Shown in pieces: positions 1-5,240 of a stretch of DNA of 7,281 bases. Both the position numbers and the translations under genes were made by a program. Position 1 is the stretch's first letter. Each line of letters starts with the position of its first letter. The stretch is from the NCBI GenBank assembly GCA_003022505.1, contig PXTQ01000067.1:1-7281 (forward strand). The letters run 5' to 3'. Below the pieces are notes generated by a model, which worked only from the letters and a program-made list of their open reading frames with translations, was not told where the DNA came from and did no database searches. This stretch comes from Bacteroidetes bacterium QS_8_64_10 (GTDB taxonomy: Bacteria; Bacteroidota; Rhodothermia; Rhodothermales; Salinibacteraceae).

Positions 1-19
1 CCCCCGACTTCGACCGCCC

Positions 20-493
20 CTAAGCGTACGCGATACGGAGCTCTAGTTCGTTCGCCGTGCCGAGCACCAGGTCGGGAAGGCCAGACTGGAACCACTCACC
101 CTTCATTCGATGAGATGGTCCCGAAACGCTAAGCACACCAATGAGAATGTCATTTTCATCGGTTACTGGTCCGGAAACTGCCCGAAGTCCCTTGATATTC
201 TCTTCGCGATTGAACGCGTATCCTCGCTCCCGAATTTCATCGAGCTGCGATTTTAGTTCGTTTGAATCTGTGATTGTATTCTCCGTCAATGGCGGGAGAC
301 CGTACTCGTCAAGAATCTCGTTCACTCGGTCATCAGGTAGAAGGCTCAAGATGACTTTTCCAGCCGACGTGGAGTGAAGATAGATCTGCTGACCGACTGA
401 GAGACCAGTACGGACCGCATGCTCTCCGGTCTCGATATAAAGGTATATACCACGGCCTTGTTCCTCAACAACGAATTGAGCGCGTTCACCTGT
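20..493 (-). CDS. IclR-family transcriptional regulator, C-terminal effector domain only (haloarchaeal type)
   Basis: This encodes 157 residues ending in a TAG stop. They match the ligand-binding half of IclR-family regulators, which bind a small molecule and control adjacent catabolic genes. Family landmarks are TGERAQFVVEE at the left end of the domain, the loop VGQQIYLHSTSAGK, EILDEYGLPPLTENTIT, ERGYAFNREENIKGLRAV, LSVSGPSHRMKG and the terminal LGTANELELRIAYA. This wording is what I know from haloarchaeal IclR proteins. The N-terminal winged helix-turn-helix, normally about 90-100 residues, is absent, because upstream of residue TGE the DNA becomes pheS in another frame. Two 60-base lines counted here are about 47% GC, against 55-60% in the neighbouring pheS piece. 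Haloquadratum-like archaea, known for low GC among haloarchaea, are a possible source, but that is inference. The fragment probably does not belong to the same chromosome as the rest of the window. The family call is firm; the source organism is not. Confidence 0.85.
   Translation of the reverse strand, partial: TGERAQFVVEEQGRGIYLYIETGEHAVRTGLSVGQQIYLHSTSAGKVILSLLPDDRVNEILDEYGLPPLTENTITDSNELKSQLDEIRERGYAFNREENIKGLRAVSGPVTDENDILIGVLSVSGPSHRMKGEWFQSGLPDLVLGTANELELRIAYA
475..493. other. Chimeric junction between pheS and an IclR gene
   Basis: On the minus strand the bases ACAGGTGAACGCGCTCAA read as PheS KQVNAL in one frame and as the conserved IclR TGERAQ in another. Upstream of it only pheS is meaningful, and downstream only IclR is. 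A shared stretch of roughly 18-20 bases at the join is typical of an assembly or amplification chimera. A true illegitimate recombination event cannot be excluded from the sequence alone. Confidence 0.75.
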
Positions 494-666
494 TTGCCGA
501 AGGCGGGGCGCTCCTCCGGGTCCAGCTCGCCGATCTTGCCGAATAGCTTTTTGATGCGGCCCTGCTTTTGCCCCAAAAAGCGCACGCGGAAGGCTTCCAC
601 GTCGTCTTCGGTTTCCAGCTCGGCGCTCTCGATCTCGCGGCGCAGCTCGTCGAAATTTGTTTCCAT
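475..666 (-). CDS. pheS: Phenylalanyl-tRNA synthetase alpha subunit, N-terminal fragment
   Basis: About 64 residues from an ATG match the N-terminal coiled-coil arm of PheS, including VEAFRVRFLGQKQGRIKKLF and FGKIGELDPEERPAFGKQVNAL. PheS is the catalytic subunit of the alpha2-beta2 enzyme that charges tRNA-Phe, and the arm binds that tRNA. The position downstream of rplT on the same strand is the classical gene order. After residue ~63 the reading frame continues about 40 residues with no family resemblance before it stops, because the DNA has switched to an IclR gene read in another frame. The catalytic domain (about 270 further residues) is missing. A terminator upstream suggests that pheS has its own promoter, but none could be assigned with confidence. 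The protein is recognised from its wording and its neighbours. Confidence 0.88.
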
Positions 667-678
667 TCTTCCAGTTTA

Positions 679-706
679 CCAATCCAAAATCCCAATTCCA
701 CAATCG
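679..706. repeat. Degenerate 7-8 base tandem repeat ahead of pheS
   Basis: On the minus strand the words GATTGTGG, AATTGGG, ATTTTGG and ATTGG follow one another directly upstream of the pheS start. The array is imperfect and AT-rich compared with the flanks. It resembles the short tandemly repeated words seen in other spacers of this window, although the word itself differs. Function is unknown. Confidence 0.5.
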
Positions 707-711
707 AAAAT

Positions 712-736
712 AAAAAAACCCGCCCGGTTGGGCAAG
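712..736 (-). terminator. Intrinsic terminator between rplT and pheS
   Basis: The minus strand reads CTTGCCC, loop AACC, GGGCGGG, then seven T residues. The stem is 7 bp with two G-T pairs, and the T tract follows at once. It lies downstream of rplT and before pheS, so it would end the thrS-infC-rpmI-rplT transcript and leave pheS to be transcribed separately or by read-through. Confidence 0.65.
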
Positions 737-783
737 GCGAGGGCTTGAGAACGGGAGAGAGGGGGCGCGGGTGCTGTTTGGGA

Positions 784-814
784 TTCAGGTGTTGCTCCAA
801 CTCAAACACCTGAA
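784..814. repeat. 10-bp perfect inverted repeat downstream of rplT
   Basis: TTCAGGTGTT and AACACCTGAA form a perfect 10-bp stem around an 11-base loop. No T tract follows on either strand, so it is not a standard terminator. It could be an mRNA-stabilising 3' structure for the rplT transcript or a protein-binding site. Apart from this hairpin and the terminator at 712-736, the spacer 667-900 shows only purine-rich low-complexity sequence. Confidence 0.5.
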
Positions 815-900
815 CACCAAAACACGCAGGTCTCGGTCCAAGTGCTACGGTCGAGGCGGGGCACCTTCCGAATGGCCTGCTCAGTCCGTACGGGTGCCGC

Positions 901-1081
901 TCACGACTGCACCTGATTGACGACCTCGGTGAAGGCGTCGGGATGGTTCATGGCAAGGTCGGCGAGCACCTTGCGGTTGAGCGCGACGCCCGACTTCTTG
1001 AGCGCGCCCATAAACTGCGAGTACGAGACGTCGCGCTGGCGGGCGGCGGCGCGTGGCCGGTTTGTTAGTGGCGCGTGGCAT
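901..1081 (-). pseudogene. rplT: Ribosomal protein L20 gene with internal frameshifting deletion
   Basis: The start MPRATNKPATRR at the ATG ending at 1081 is the N-terminus expected of bacterial L20. The final ~49 residues, AAARQRDVSYSQFMGALKK followed by SGVALNRKVLADLAMNHPDA and a TGA at 901, are the C-terminus. L20 binds 23S rRNA and is needed to assemble the large subunit. The two ends lie in different frames and meet at about 1042-1053 in a run of CGCCGCCGCC. About 54 residues are missing compared with the usual ~115, including the basic helix and the LWI-RINAAAR segment. The break is out of frame, so no L20 could be made from this sequence. Because L20 is a core ribosomal protein and the neighbouring genes are intact, an amplification or assembly deletion in the GCC repeat is more likely than a real loss. 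The product call is firm; whether the lesion is real is unknown. Confidence 0.85.
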
Positions 1082-1087
1082 CTCTTT

Positions 1088-1124
1088 AAGTTGGCAAGTT
1101 TCAGGTTAGCAAGTTGCAAGTTGG
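1088..1124. repeat. Five-copy 7-8 base tandem repeat upstream of rplT
   Basis: The words AAGTTGGC, AAGTTTC, AGGTTAGC, AAGTTGC and AAGTTGG run head to tail, ending 6 bases before the rplT start codon on the minus strand. Any rplT leader RNA would carry the repeated word AACTTGC. The degeneracy in both sequence and unit length (7 or 8) separates it from a simple microsatellite. Function is unknown. Confidence 0.6.
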
Positions 1125-1169
1125 GCTTCACGCATTCGCTCGGCGCAAACGAAAGAAGTTAGCTGCCTT

Positions 1170-1179
1170 ACGCAATACG
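1170..1179. repeat. Partial copy of the ACGCAAT heptamer family
   Basis: ACGCAATACG is one and a half units of the heptamer that recurs at 4993-5013 and 6970-6994, in the same orientation. The rpmI-rplT spacer (1082-1262) holds this and the AAGTT array; no gene or terminator was seen in it. Confidence 0.35.
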
Positions 1180-1262
1180 TTTTAAGCAGTACGCACGTCC
1201 GAAGGAAAAAGCTCTTCGGTAGGCACGTTCGTGTGGTCCGAGCCGGATGCACCTGCGGCGAC

Positions 1263-1457
1263 TCAACTACTCAGCAGGCGCTTGATGCGCTTGGCGTCTG
1301 TCTCGTCGACGACGGCGTCCTTGCTGAGGTTGTTCTTGCGCTTCTGGTCCTTCTTGGTCAGCAGATGACCTTTGTTGGCCTGCTTGCGCTTGATTTTTCC
1401 GCTCTTGGTTTTCTTGAAGCGCTTCTTGGCGCCGCTGTGCGATTTCATCTTCGGCAT
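1263..1457 (-). CDS. rpmI: 50S ribosomal protein L35
   Basis: The 64-residue protein begins MPKMKSHSGAKKRFKKTKSG and ends DAKRIKRLLSS, which is the full, usual length of L35. L35 is a small, very basic large-subunit protein that sits in 23S rRNA near L15. The conserved MPKxKTHSGAKKRFK-type start and the KRK-ANKGHLLTKK centre are all present. The ATG ending at 1457 was chosen because the family begins at exactly this MPKMK. It lies between infC and rplT on the same strand, as in most bacteria, but both flanking spacers are near 200 bases, longer than in compact operons. No clear Shine-Dalgarno sequence precedes the ATG. Confidence 0.96.
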   Translation of the reverse strand: MPKMKSHSGAKKRFKKTKSGKIKRKQANKGHLLTKKDQKRKNNLSKDAVVDETDAKRIKRLLSS

Positions 1458-1474
1458 GGCGAGCAAGGCGGTTG

Positions 1475-1499
1475 ATTCGTGAGCATTCGTGCGAATTCG
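1475..1499. repeat. 10-base tandem repeat upstream of rpmI
   Basis: ATTCGTGAGC, ATTCGTGCGA and ATTCG follow one another, giving 2.5 copies of a 10-base unit just upstream of the rpmI start on the minus strand. This is one of several short-word arrays in the spacers of this window. Confidence 0.45.
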
Positions 1500-1544
1500 A
1501 CCCATGCCTATGAGCCGTCGGAAAAGGCGTTCCCGCTTCCGGGC

Positions 1545-1572
1545 GCGGGAGCGTGGGAGAGCGGGAGTGTGG
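1545..1572. repeat. 8-base tandem repeat in the infC-rpmI spacer
   Basis: GCGGGAGC, GTGGGAGA, GCGGGAGT and GTGG give 3.5 copies of an 8-base unit. Its first unit also pairs with TCCCGC at 1531-1536 as a short hairpin with no T tract. Purine-rich words of similar composition appear downstream of rplT around 750-770. Confidence 0.5.
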
Positions 1573-1659
1573 CGCGGTTTTCTCCACCCTTTCACGCTGA
1601 AACGTATACAGCCGGGGATGCGACGTCGGGTAAGACTGCCGGAGCCGCACAGGCTGGCG

Positions 1660-2181
1660 TTACGTCTTGTGAGGGGCCAAGATGGTGGTCATCCGGCGGC
1701 CTTCCATCTGCGGCGGCTGGTCGATGCGAGCGATGTCTTGGAGTTCCTCGATAAACTTTTTGAGCATCTCCATCCCCTGATCCTTGTAGACGATGTCGCG
1801 CCCGCGAAACTGCACGTAAGCGCGCACCTTGTTGCCGTCTTCGAGGAAGCCGCGTGCGTGATCCGTCTTGAACTGGAAGTCGTGATCGTCGGTGCGCGGG
1901 CGGAAGCGCAGCTCCTTGAGCTGCGTGGTCTGCGCCTTCTTGCGGCGCTCTTTTTCCTTCTTCTGCTGCTTGTACTTGTATTTCCCGTAGTCGATTACCT
2001 TGCAGACGGGCGGATCGGCGTTCGGAGCCACCTCAACGAGGTCCAGTTCGTGCTCGAAGGCGATGTCGATGGCGTCGTCGATGGGGTGGACGGCGTGGTC
2101 GCCGTCCGGCTCGACGACACGCACCTGATCGGCGCGTATTTCGTCGTTAACGCGAACGTTGTCAGCTTTAGCGATAGCTAT
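1660..2181 (-). CDS. infC: Translation initiation factor IF-3
   Basis: The product is 173 residues from an ATA codon ending at 2181. IF3 binds the 30S subunit, keeps it apart from 50S and proofreads the start codon and initiator tRNA. Visible parts are an N-domain with RVNDEIRADQVRVV (10-23) and DLVEVAPNADPPVCKVIDYG (47-66), a lysine-rich linker helix KYKYKQQKKEKERRKK (67-82), and a C-domain with LKELRFRPRTDDHDFQFKT (88-106), GFLEDGNKVRAYVQFRGR (111-128) and MEGRRMTTILAP (159-170). The start is uncertain. A GTG at 2268, in frame and overlapping the preceding stop codon as GTGA, would add 29 residues unlike any IF3 N-terminus I know. The ATA, with AGAG five bases ahead, gives the usual length. 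An ATC two codons later is also possible. IF3 genes are known for AUU/AUC/AUA starts that allow autoregulation. The product is certain and the start moderately so. Confidence 0.93.
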   Translation of the reverse strand: MAIAKADNVRVNDEIRADQVRVVEPDGDHAVHPIDDAIDIAFEHELDLVEVAPNADPPVCKVIDYGKYKYKQQKKEKERRKKAQTTQLKELRFRPRTDDHDFQFKTDHARGFLEDGNKVRAYVQFRGRDIVYKDQGMEMLKKFIEELQDIARIDQPPQMEGRRMTTILAPHKT

Positions 2182-2264
2182 GTGTTCTCTGGATTGTTCG
2201 GTGAATGTCGAATGCGGTGAAGACCGGCCATTCGTATTTACGAGGCGCGGCGTAGGTTTCCGGC

Positions 2265-2705
2265 TCACGGTAGGTTTTCAAGATCAGCCCAATCCTGGTG
2301 GCGCGCCGTCTCCCTTTTGGTGGTCTTGAGGTGTTGTAGTCCGATAAACCACGCTCGCTCGCCGTCAACGGTCACGCTCACGCGCTCCTCGTGGCAGTTG
2401 GAAAACGTCACCCCCTCCAGTTCCGAAAGCAAGTCGATCCGGTTGGGAGGATAACCAAGCTGAACGACTTGATCGGGGTTCAGAAAGTCGCTCCGGTCCA
2501 GATCGAGCGAGCCAAAGCCGAAGTCACGCAACGCTTGCAGGAGCCGGTCAGCGTTGTCGGCGTCGTGCTCAATCCACACGTTGAGGTCTTTCGTGTAACG
2601 CGGGGGGCCGTGATAGGCGACCGCGTACCCGCCCACAACGAGGTAGCGCACGTCACGAGCGTTCAACGACGCGATAAACGCGACGAAATCGGCATTCAGG
2701 ACCAT
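2265..2705 (-). CDS. Nucleotidyltransferase-fold protein (DUF6036-like / MNT type)
   Basis: This encodes 146 residues from the ATG ending at 2705. The motif YLVVGGYAVAYHG (21-33) followed by RYTKDLN (36-42) is the glycine pair plus acidic metal site of minimal nucleotidyltransferases. D91 in RIDLLSELEG and the tail LKTTKRETARHQDWADLENL (126-145) complete the family pattern. Such proteins may transfer a nucleotide to protein or tRNA; the substrate here is unknown. The second metal-site residue is Asn42 where related proteins I know usually have Asp, so activity is doubtful. The start was chosen because MVLNADFVAFIASLN is the family-like N-terminus; an earlier in-frame start at 2750 would add 15 unconserved residues lying inside the upstream gene. 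It overlaps the small gene by 53 bases and is followed by infC. Related pairs occur in many bacteria and are sometimes treated as toxin-antitoxin-like, which is unproven. Confidence 0.85.
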   Translation of the reverse strand: MVLNADFVAFIASLNARDVRYLVVGGYAVAYHGPPRYTKDLNVWIEHDADNADRLLQALRDFGFGSLDLDRSDFLNPDQVVQLGYPPNRIDLLSELEGVTFSNCHEERVSVTVDGERAWFIGLQHLKTTKRETARHQDWADLENLP

Positions 2706-2877
2706 ATTTCCACGTGTTGTATTCCTTGCGGATGGCTTCGAGGGCGGCAAGGCGCTCTTCGGGCGAGCGCGTCCGCCAGTATGCGGCGTCAGACGGCTCG
2801 TCGTCGCGCTCGACGGTGCGCACGGCGGAGCGGGCGACGGAGGCGGGATTGTTCTCGAGATCGTCGTGTTCGGTCAT
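2653..2877 (-). CDS. Conserved small protein, partner of the nucleotidyltransferase
   Basis: The product is 74 residues with no signal peptide or membrane segment. After an acidic, variable N-terminus (1-30) comes the helix YWRTRSPEERLAALEAIRKE (33-52), then YNTWKYG, and a basic end RFRRVYRVVER (63-73). I recognise this pattern (YW-RSPEERL...IR-EY--WKYG...R-QRVYRIV-R) as a small conserved protein commonly found directly ahead of a nucleotidyltransferase of the type encoded next. Its function is not established; a role as partner or antidote is inferred from position only. It begins 89 bases after thrS on the same strand, so it probably shares the thrS transcript. No Shine-Dalgarno sequence is visible before its ATG. 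The retained C-terminal motif, though encoded in the overlap with the next gene, argues that the reading frame is real. Confidence 0.8.
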   Translation of the reverse strand: MTEHDDLENNPASVARSAVRTVERDDEPSDAAYWRTRSPEERLAALEAIRKEYNTWKYGPECRFRRVYRVVERS

Positions 2878-2966
2878 ATCAAACCGTTGGATCTTTGAGG
2901 CGGTTGATTCTCGTAAAGCGTGACAAGCGGCGTTGGTTCGTGCACAAGATTACACGCGCAAGTTTG

Positions 2967-4922
2967 CTAAGAGCGTTCCAGCTTCGCCCCGATTTCGCTT
3001 TGCACCTGCTCGATGAAGTCGGCGACGGGGACGACGCTTTGCTCGCCCTCGCCGTGACGCCGCACGGCCACTGTGCCGGCGTCCTCCTCGCGCTCGCCCA
3101 CGACCAGCATAAACGGGATCTTCTGCGTCTCGGCCTCGCGGATCTTGTAGCCCACCGTGTCGTCGCTGTCGTCCACCTTCGCGCGCAGATCGGCCTCGCG
3201 CAGGCGGGGGGCCACGTCCTCGGCGTACCCCAGAAAGTCCGCGCCGACGGGCAGGATGCGCACCTGCTCCGGGGCCAGCCACACCGGAAACTCGCCGCCG
3301 CAGTGCTCGATCAGGACGCCGATGAAGCGTTCCAGCGAGCCGAACGGGGCGCGGTGGATCATGACGGGGCGGTGGCGGTCGTCGTCCGCGCCGACGTACT
3401 CGAGGTCGAAGCGTTCCGGCAGGTTGTAATCCAACTGCACCGTGCCGAGCTGCCAGTCACGGCCCAGCGCGTCCTTCACCATGAAGTCGAGCTTCGGGCC
3501 GTAGAAGGCGGCCTCGCCGGGTTCCTCCTCGGCGTCGAGGTCCATCTCGTCGGCGGCCTCGCGGATGGCCTGCTCGGCGCGGTCCCAGCGCTCGGCGTCG
3601 CCGGTGTACTTGCTCGTGTCGCCGGAATCGCGCACCGAAATCTGGGCGGTGAACTCGTCGAAGTCGAGCGCGCCCAAGACTTTCAGCGCCAGGTCGATTA
3701 CGTCCTTGAATTCGTCTTTGACTTGCTCCGGCGTGCAGAAGACGTGCGCGTCGTCCTGCGTGAAGCCTCTCACGCGCGTAAGGCCGCCCAGCTCGCCCGA
3801 CTGCTCGCTGCGGTAGACGGTGCCGAACTCGGCGAGGCGCACGGGAAGGTCGCGGTACGAGTGCCGCTCATTAGCATAGATTTGAACGTGGTGCGGGCAG
3901 TTCATCGGCTTCAGCAGATAGCCTTCGCCCGTTTCTTCGTCCTCAATCATGGGCGGGAACTGGCTCTCCTGATAATACGGGTAGTGCCCGCTCGTTTCGT
4001 ACAACTCAAGCCGCCCGACGTGCGGCGTCACGACCGGCTCGTAGCCGCGCTTCATCTGTTCCTGCTGCAAGAAATCCGAGAGCGTCTCGCGCAGGCGCGT
4101 TCCTTTCGGGAGCCACATCGGCAGGCCCGCGCCGACCTTATCGTCGAACGTGAATAGCTTGAGTTCGCGGCCCAGCCGCCGGTGGTCGCGCTTCTTCGCC
4201 ATCTCGCGGCGTTCTATAAATGCATCCAGCAGCTTCTTTTTCGGAAACGTGATGCCGTAGATGCGCGTCAGCTGATTGCGGTTTTCGTCGCCGCGCCAGT
4301 ACGCGCCCGCCGTGTTCAGCAGCTTGGCGTACTTGATGGGACCCGTCGAAGGAATGTGCGGCCCCCGGCAGAGATCCGTGAAATCGCCCTGCTCGTAGAA
4401 TGTGATCTCCTCGTCCAGTTCCTCGATCAGCTCGCGTTTGTACGGGTTATCGTCTTCCTCGGAATAATACGCCAGCGCCTCGTCTTTCGTGACGGCGCGG
4501 CGCTCGTAAGGCACGTCGCGTTTCGCCAGCTCCTGCATCTTGTCCTCAATCTCCGCGAGGTCGTCGGGCGTCACGGTGCGACCCTGAAAGTCGACGTCGT
4601 AGTAGAAGCCCTGCTCGATGGGCGGCCCGATGCCGAACTCGGCCTCCGGGTAGATCGCCTGGATCGCCTCGGCCATGAGGTGCGCCGACGAGTGCCAGAA
4701 GGTAGACTTGCCTTCCCGGTCGTCCCATTTCAAGAAGTTGACGGTGGCGTCGTCCTCAAGAGGACGGTGCAGGTCGCGCACCTCGCCGTTCACCTCGGCG
4801 GCCAGGGCCTCGCGCGCCAGCCCTTCGGCGATGCTGGCGGCCACGTCGTAGCCGGTCGCGCCGCGCTCGTAGTCGCTCGTGGAGCCGTCGGGGAAGGTGA
4901 TGGTGATGGAATCGTTGGGCAT
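2967..4922 (-). CDS. thrS: Threonyl-tRNA synthetase
   Basis: The complete cytosolic class II synthetase has 651 residues (usual ~640); it joins threonine to tRNA-Thr and hydrolyses mischarged Ser-tRNA-Thr. The order is a TGS domain (about 1-63), an editing domain with HSSAH (H77, H81) and the DLCRGPH segment (C185, H189), and then the catalytic core. In the core, motif 1 lies near KRGYEPVVTPHV (291-302), motif 2 runs RLAEFGTVYRSEQSG to TRVRGFTQDDAHVF (362-395), and motif 3 is IHRAPFGSLERFIG (522-535). The three zinc ligands that recognise threonine are present as C342 (MNCPHH), H393 and H523. The anticodon-binding domain fills about 550-640, ending PVADFIEQVQSEI. The protein is rich in Asp and Glu, as in salt-in halophiles. 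The ATG at 4922 gives the expected MPNDSITITFPDGS start; the bases ahead, CCCCTTCTTTCC, contain no Shine-Dalgarno sequence. It is the first gene of the minus-strand block and diverges from the addB-like gene. Confidence 0.98.
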   Translation of the reverse strand: MPNDSITITFPDGSTSDYERGATGYDVAASIAEGLAREALAAEVNGEVRDLHRPLEDDATVNFLKWDDREGKSTFWHSSAHLMAEAIQAIYPEAEFGIGPPIEQGFYYDVDFQGRTVTPDDLAEIEDKMQELAKRDVPYERRAVTKDEALAYYSEEDDNPYKRELIEELDEEITFYEQGDFTDLCRGPHIPSTGPIKYAKLLNTAGAYWRGDENRNQLTRIYGITFPKKKLLDAFIERREMAKKRDHRRLGRELKLFTFDDKVGAGLPMWLPKGTRLRETLSDFLQQEQMKRGYEPVVTPHVGRLELYETSGHYPYYQESQFPPMIEDEETGEGYLLKPMNCPHHVQIYANERHSYRDLPVRLAEFGTVYRSEQSGELGGLTRVRGFTQDDAHVFCTPEQVKDEFKDVIDLALKVLGALDFDEFTAQISVRDSGDTSKYTGDAERWDRAEQAIREAADEMDLDAEEEPGEAAFYGPKLDFMVKDALGRDWQLGTVQLDYNLPERFDLEYVGADDDRHRPVMIHRAPFGSLERFIGVLIEHCGGEFPVWLAPEQVRILPVGADFLGYAEDVAPRLREADLRAKVDDSDDTVGYKIREAETQKIPFMLVVGEREEDAGTVAVRRHGEGEQSVVPVADFIEQVQSEIGAKLERS

Positions 4923-5240
4923 GGAAAGAAGGGGCTGTTCTTATTTTCGGCGTGGGAGGCAGTGGCGTAAAGGTGCCTGATGCTCGCCTTTTATGCAACG
5001 CAAAACGCGCAATTTTTCTCGCGCTTGCATTTGCTTTCACGTAGAGGATTTGCTTTTCATTACGAAAGGCGGCCCGGACGGTTCTACTGAGTAAACCCAA
5101 ATCAGAGCGTATGGATTCAGACGACGAAACGCCGCTGGCCGCCGGTCTTGGATGGTGAGAGAAGGTTCCAGAATGAGACGCCGTCTGCCGTCCGCGGTCC
5201 GCGAAGGCTACACGCTTTGGAAGGCACAACTTGGTTCAGT
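4923..5240. other. Divergent promoter region between thrS and the addB-like gene
   Basis: These 318 bases separate two genes that point away from each other, so they must hold at least one promoter for each. The part nearest thrS (about 4985-5100) is AT-rich, with TTTTATGC and ATTTTTCTC stretches where promoters would be expected, but no -35/-10 or Bacteroidota-type -33/-7 pair could be assigned with confidence. The part nearest the addB-like gene is GC-rich and featureless. Open frames crossing it have no family resemblance. Confidence 0.5.
4993..5013. repeat. Three degenerate heptamers, AYGCAAY family
   Basis: ATGCAAC, GCAAAAC and GCGCAAT follow one another in the thrS/addB-like spacer. 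The first word is identical to a unit at 6984-6990 inside the addB-like gene. The middle unit is divergent, so this is a weaker array than the one at 6970. Confidence 0.35.

Noticed and set aside
20..703. A single 227-residue minus-strand frame covering the pheS and IclR region
   Set aside because: Its first ~70 residues are an Arg-rich shadow of pheS in the wrong frame; only the part from TGERAQF onward is protein-like.
1531..1550. Short hairpin TCCCGC/GCGGGA in the infC-rpmI spacer as a terminator or L20-binding leader
   Set aside because: It has only six base pairs and no T tract, and no recognisable L20-leader pseudoknot was seen around it.
1489..2220. A 243-residue plus-strand frame opposite infC with a leucine-rich stretch that looks like a membrane segment
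   Set aside because: The leucine run is the complement of the Lys/Gln-rich IF3 linker helix; infC is the real gene.
1466..2910. A 13-base word AGGCGGTTGATTC present at both 1466-1478 and 2898-2910
   Set aside because: One exact 13-base match in a window of this length is not far from chance expectation, and the flanks do not continue the similarity.
2391..4157. A 588-residue plus-strand open frame opposite thrS
   Set aside because: It is a shadow of thrS, rich in Arg, Val and Ala without domains, and it crosses four minus-strand features.
4985..5100. Candidate sigma-70 or Bacteroidota-type promoters in the AT-rich part of the divergent spacer
   Set aside because: TTGC- and TTTG-like words exist on both strands, but none has a matching second box at acceptable spacing, so no site is named.
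4756..5229. A 157-residue minus-strand frame upstream of thrS
   Set aside because: It overlaps the thrS N-terminus in another frame and ends in His/Arg-rich shadow sequence; there is no family resemblance.
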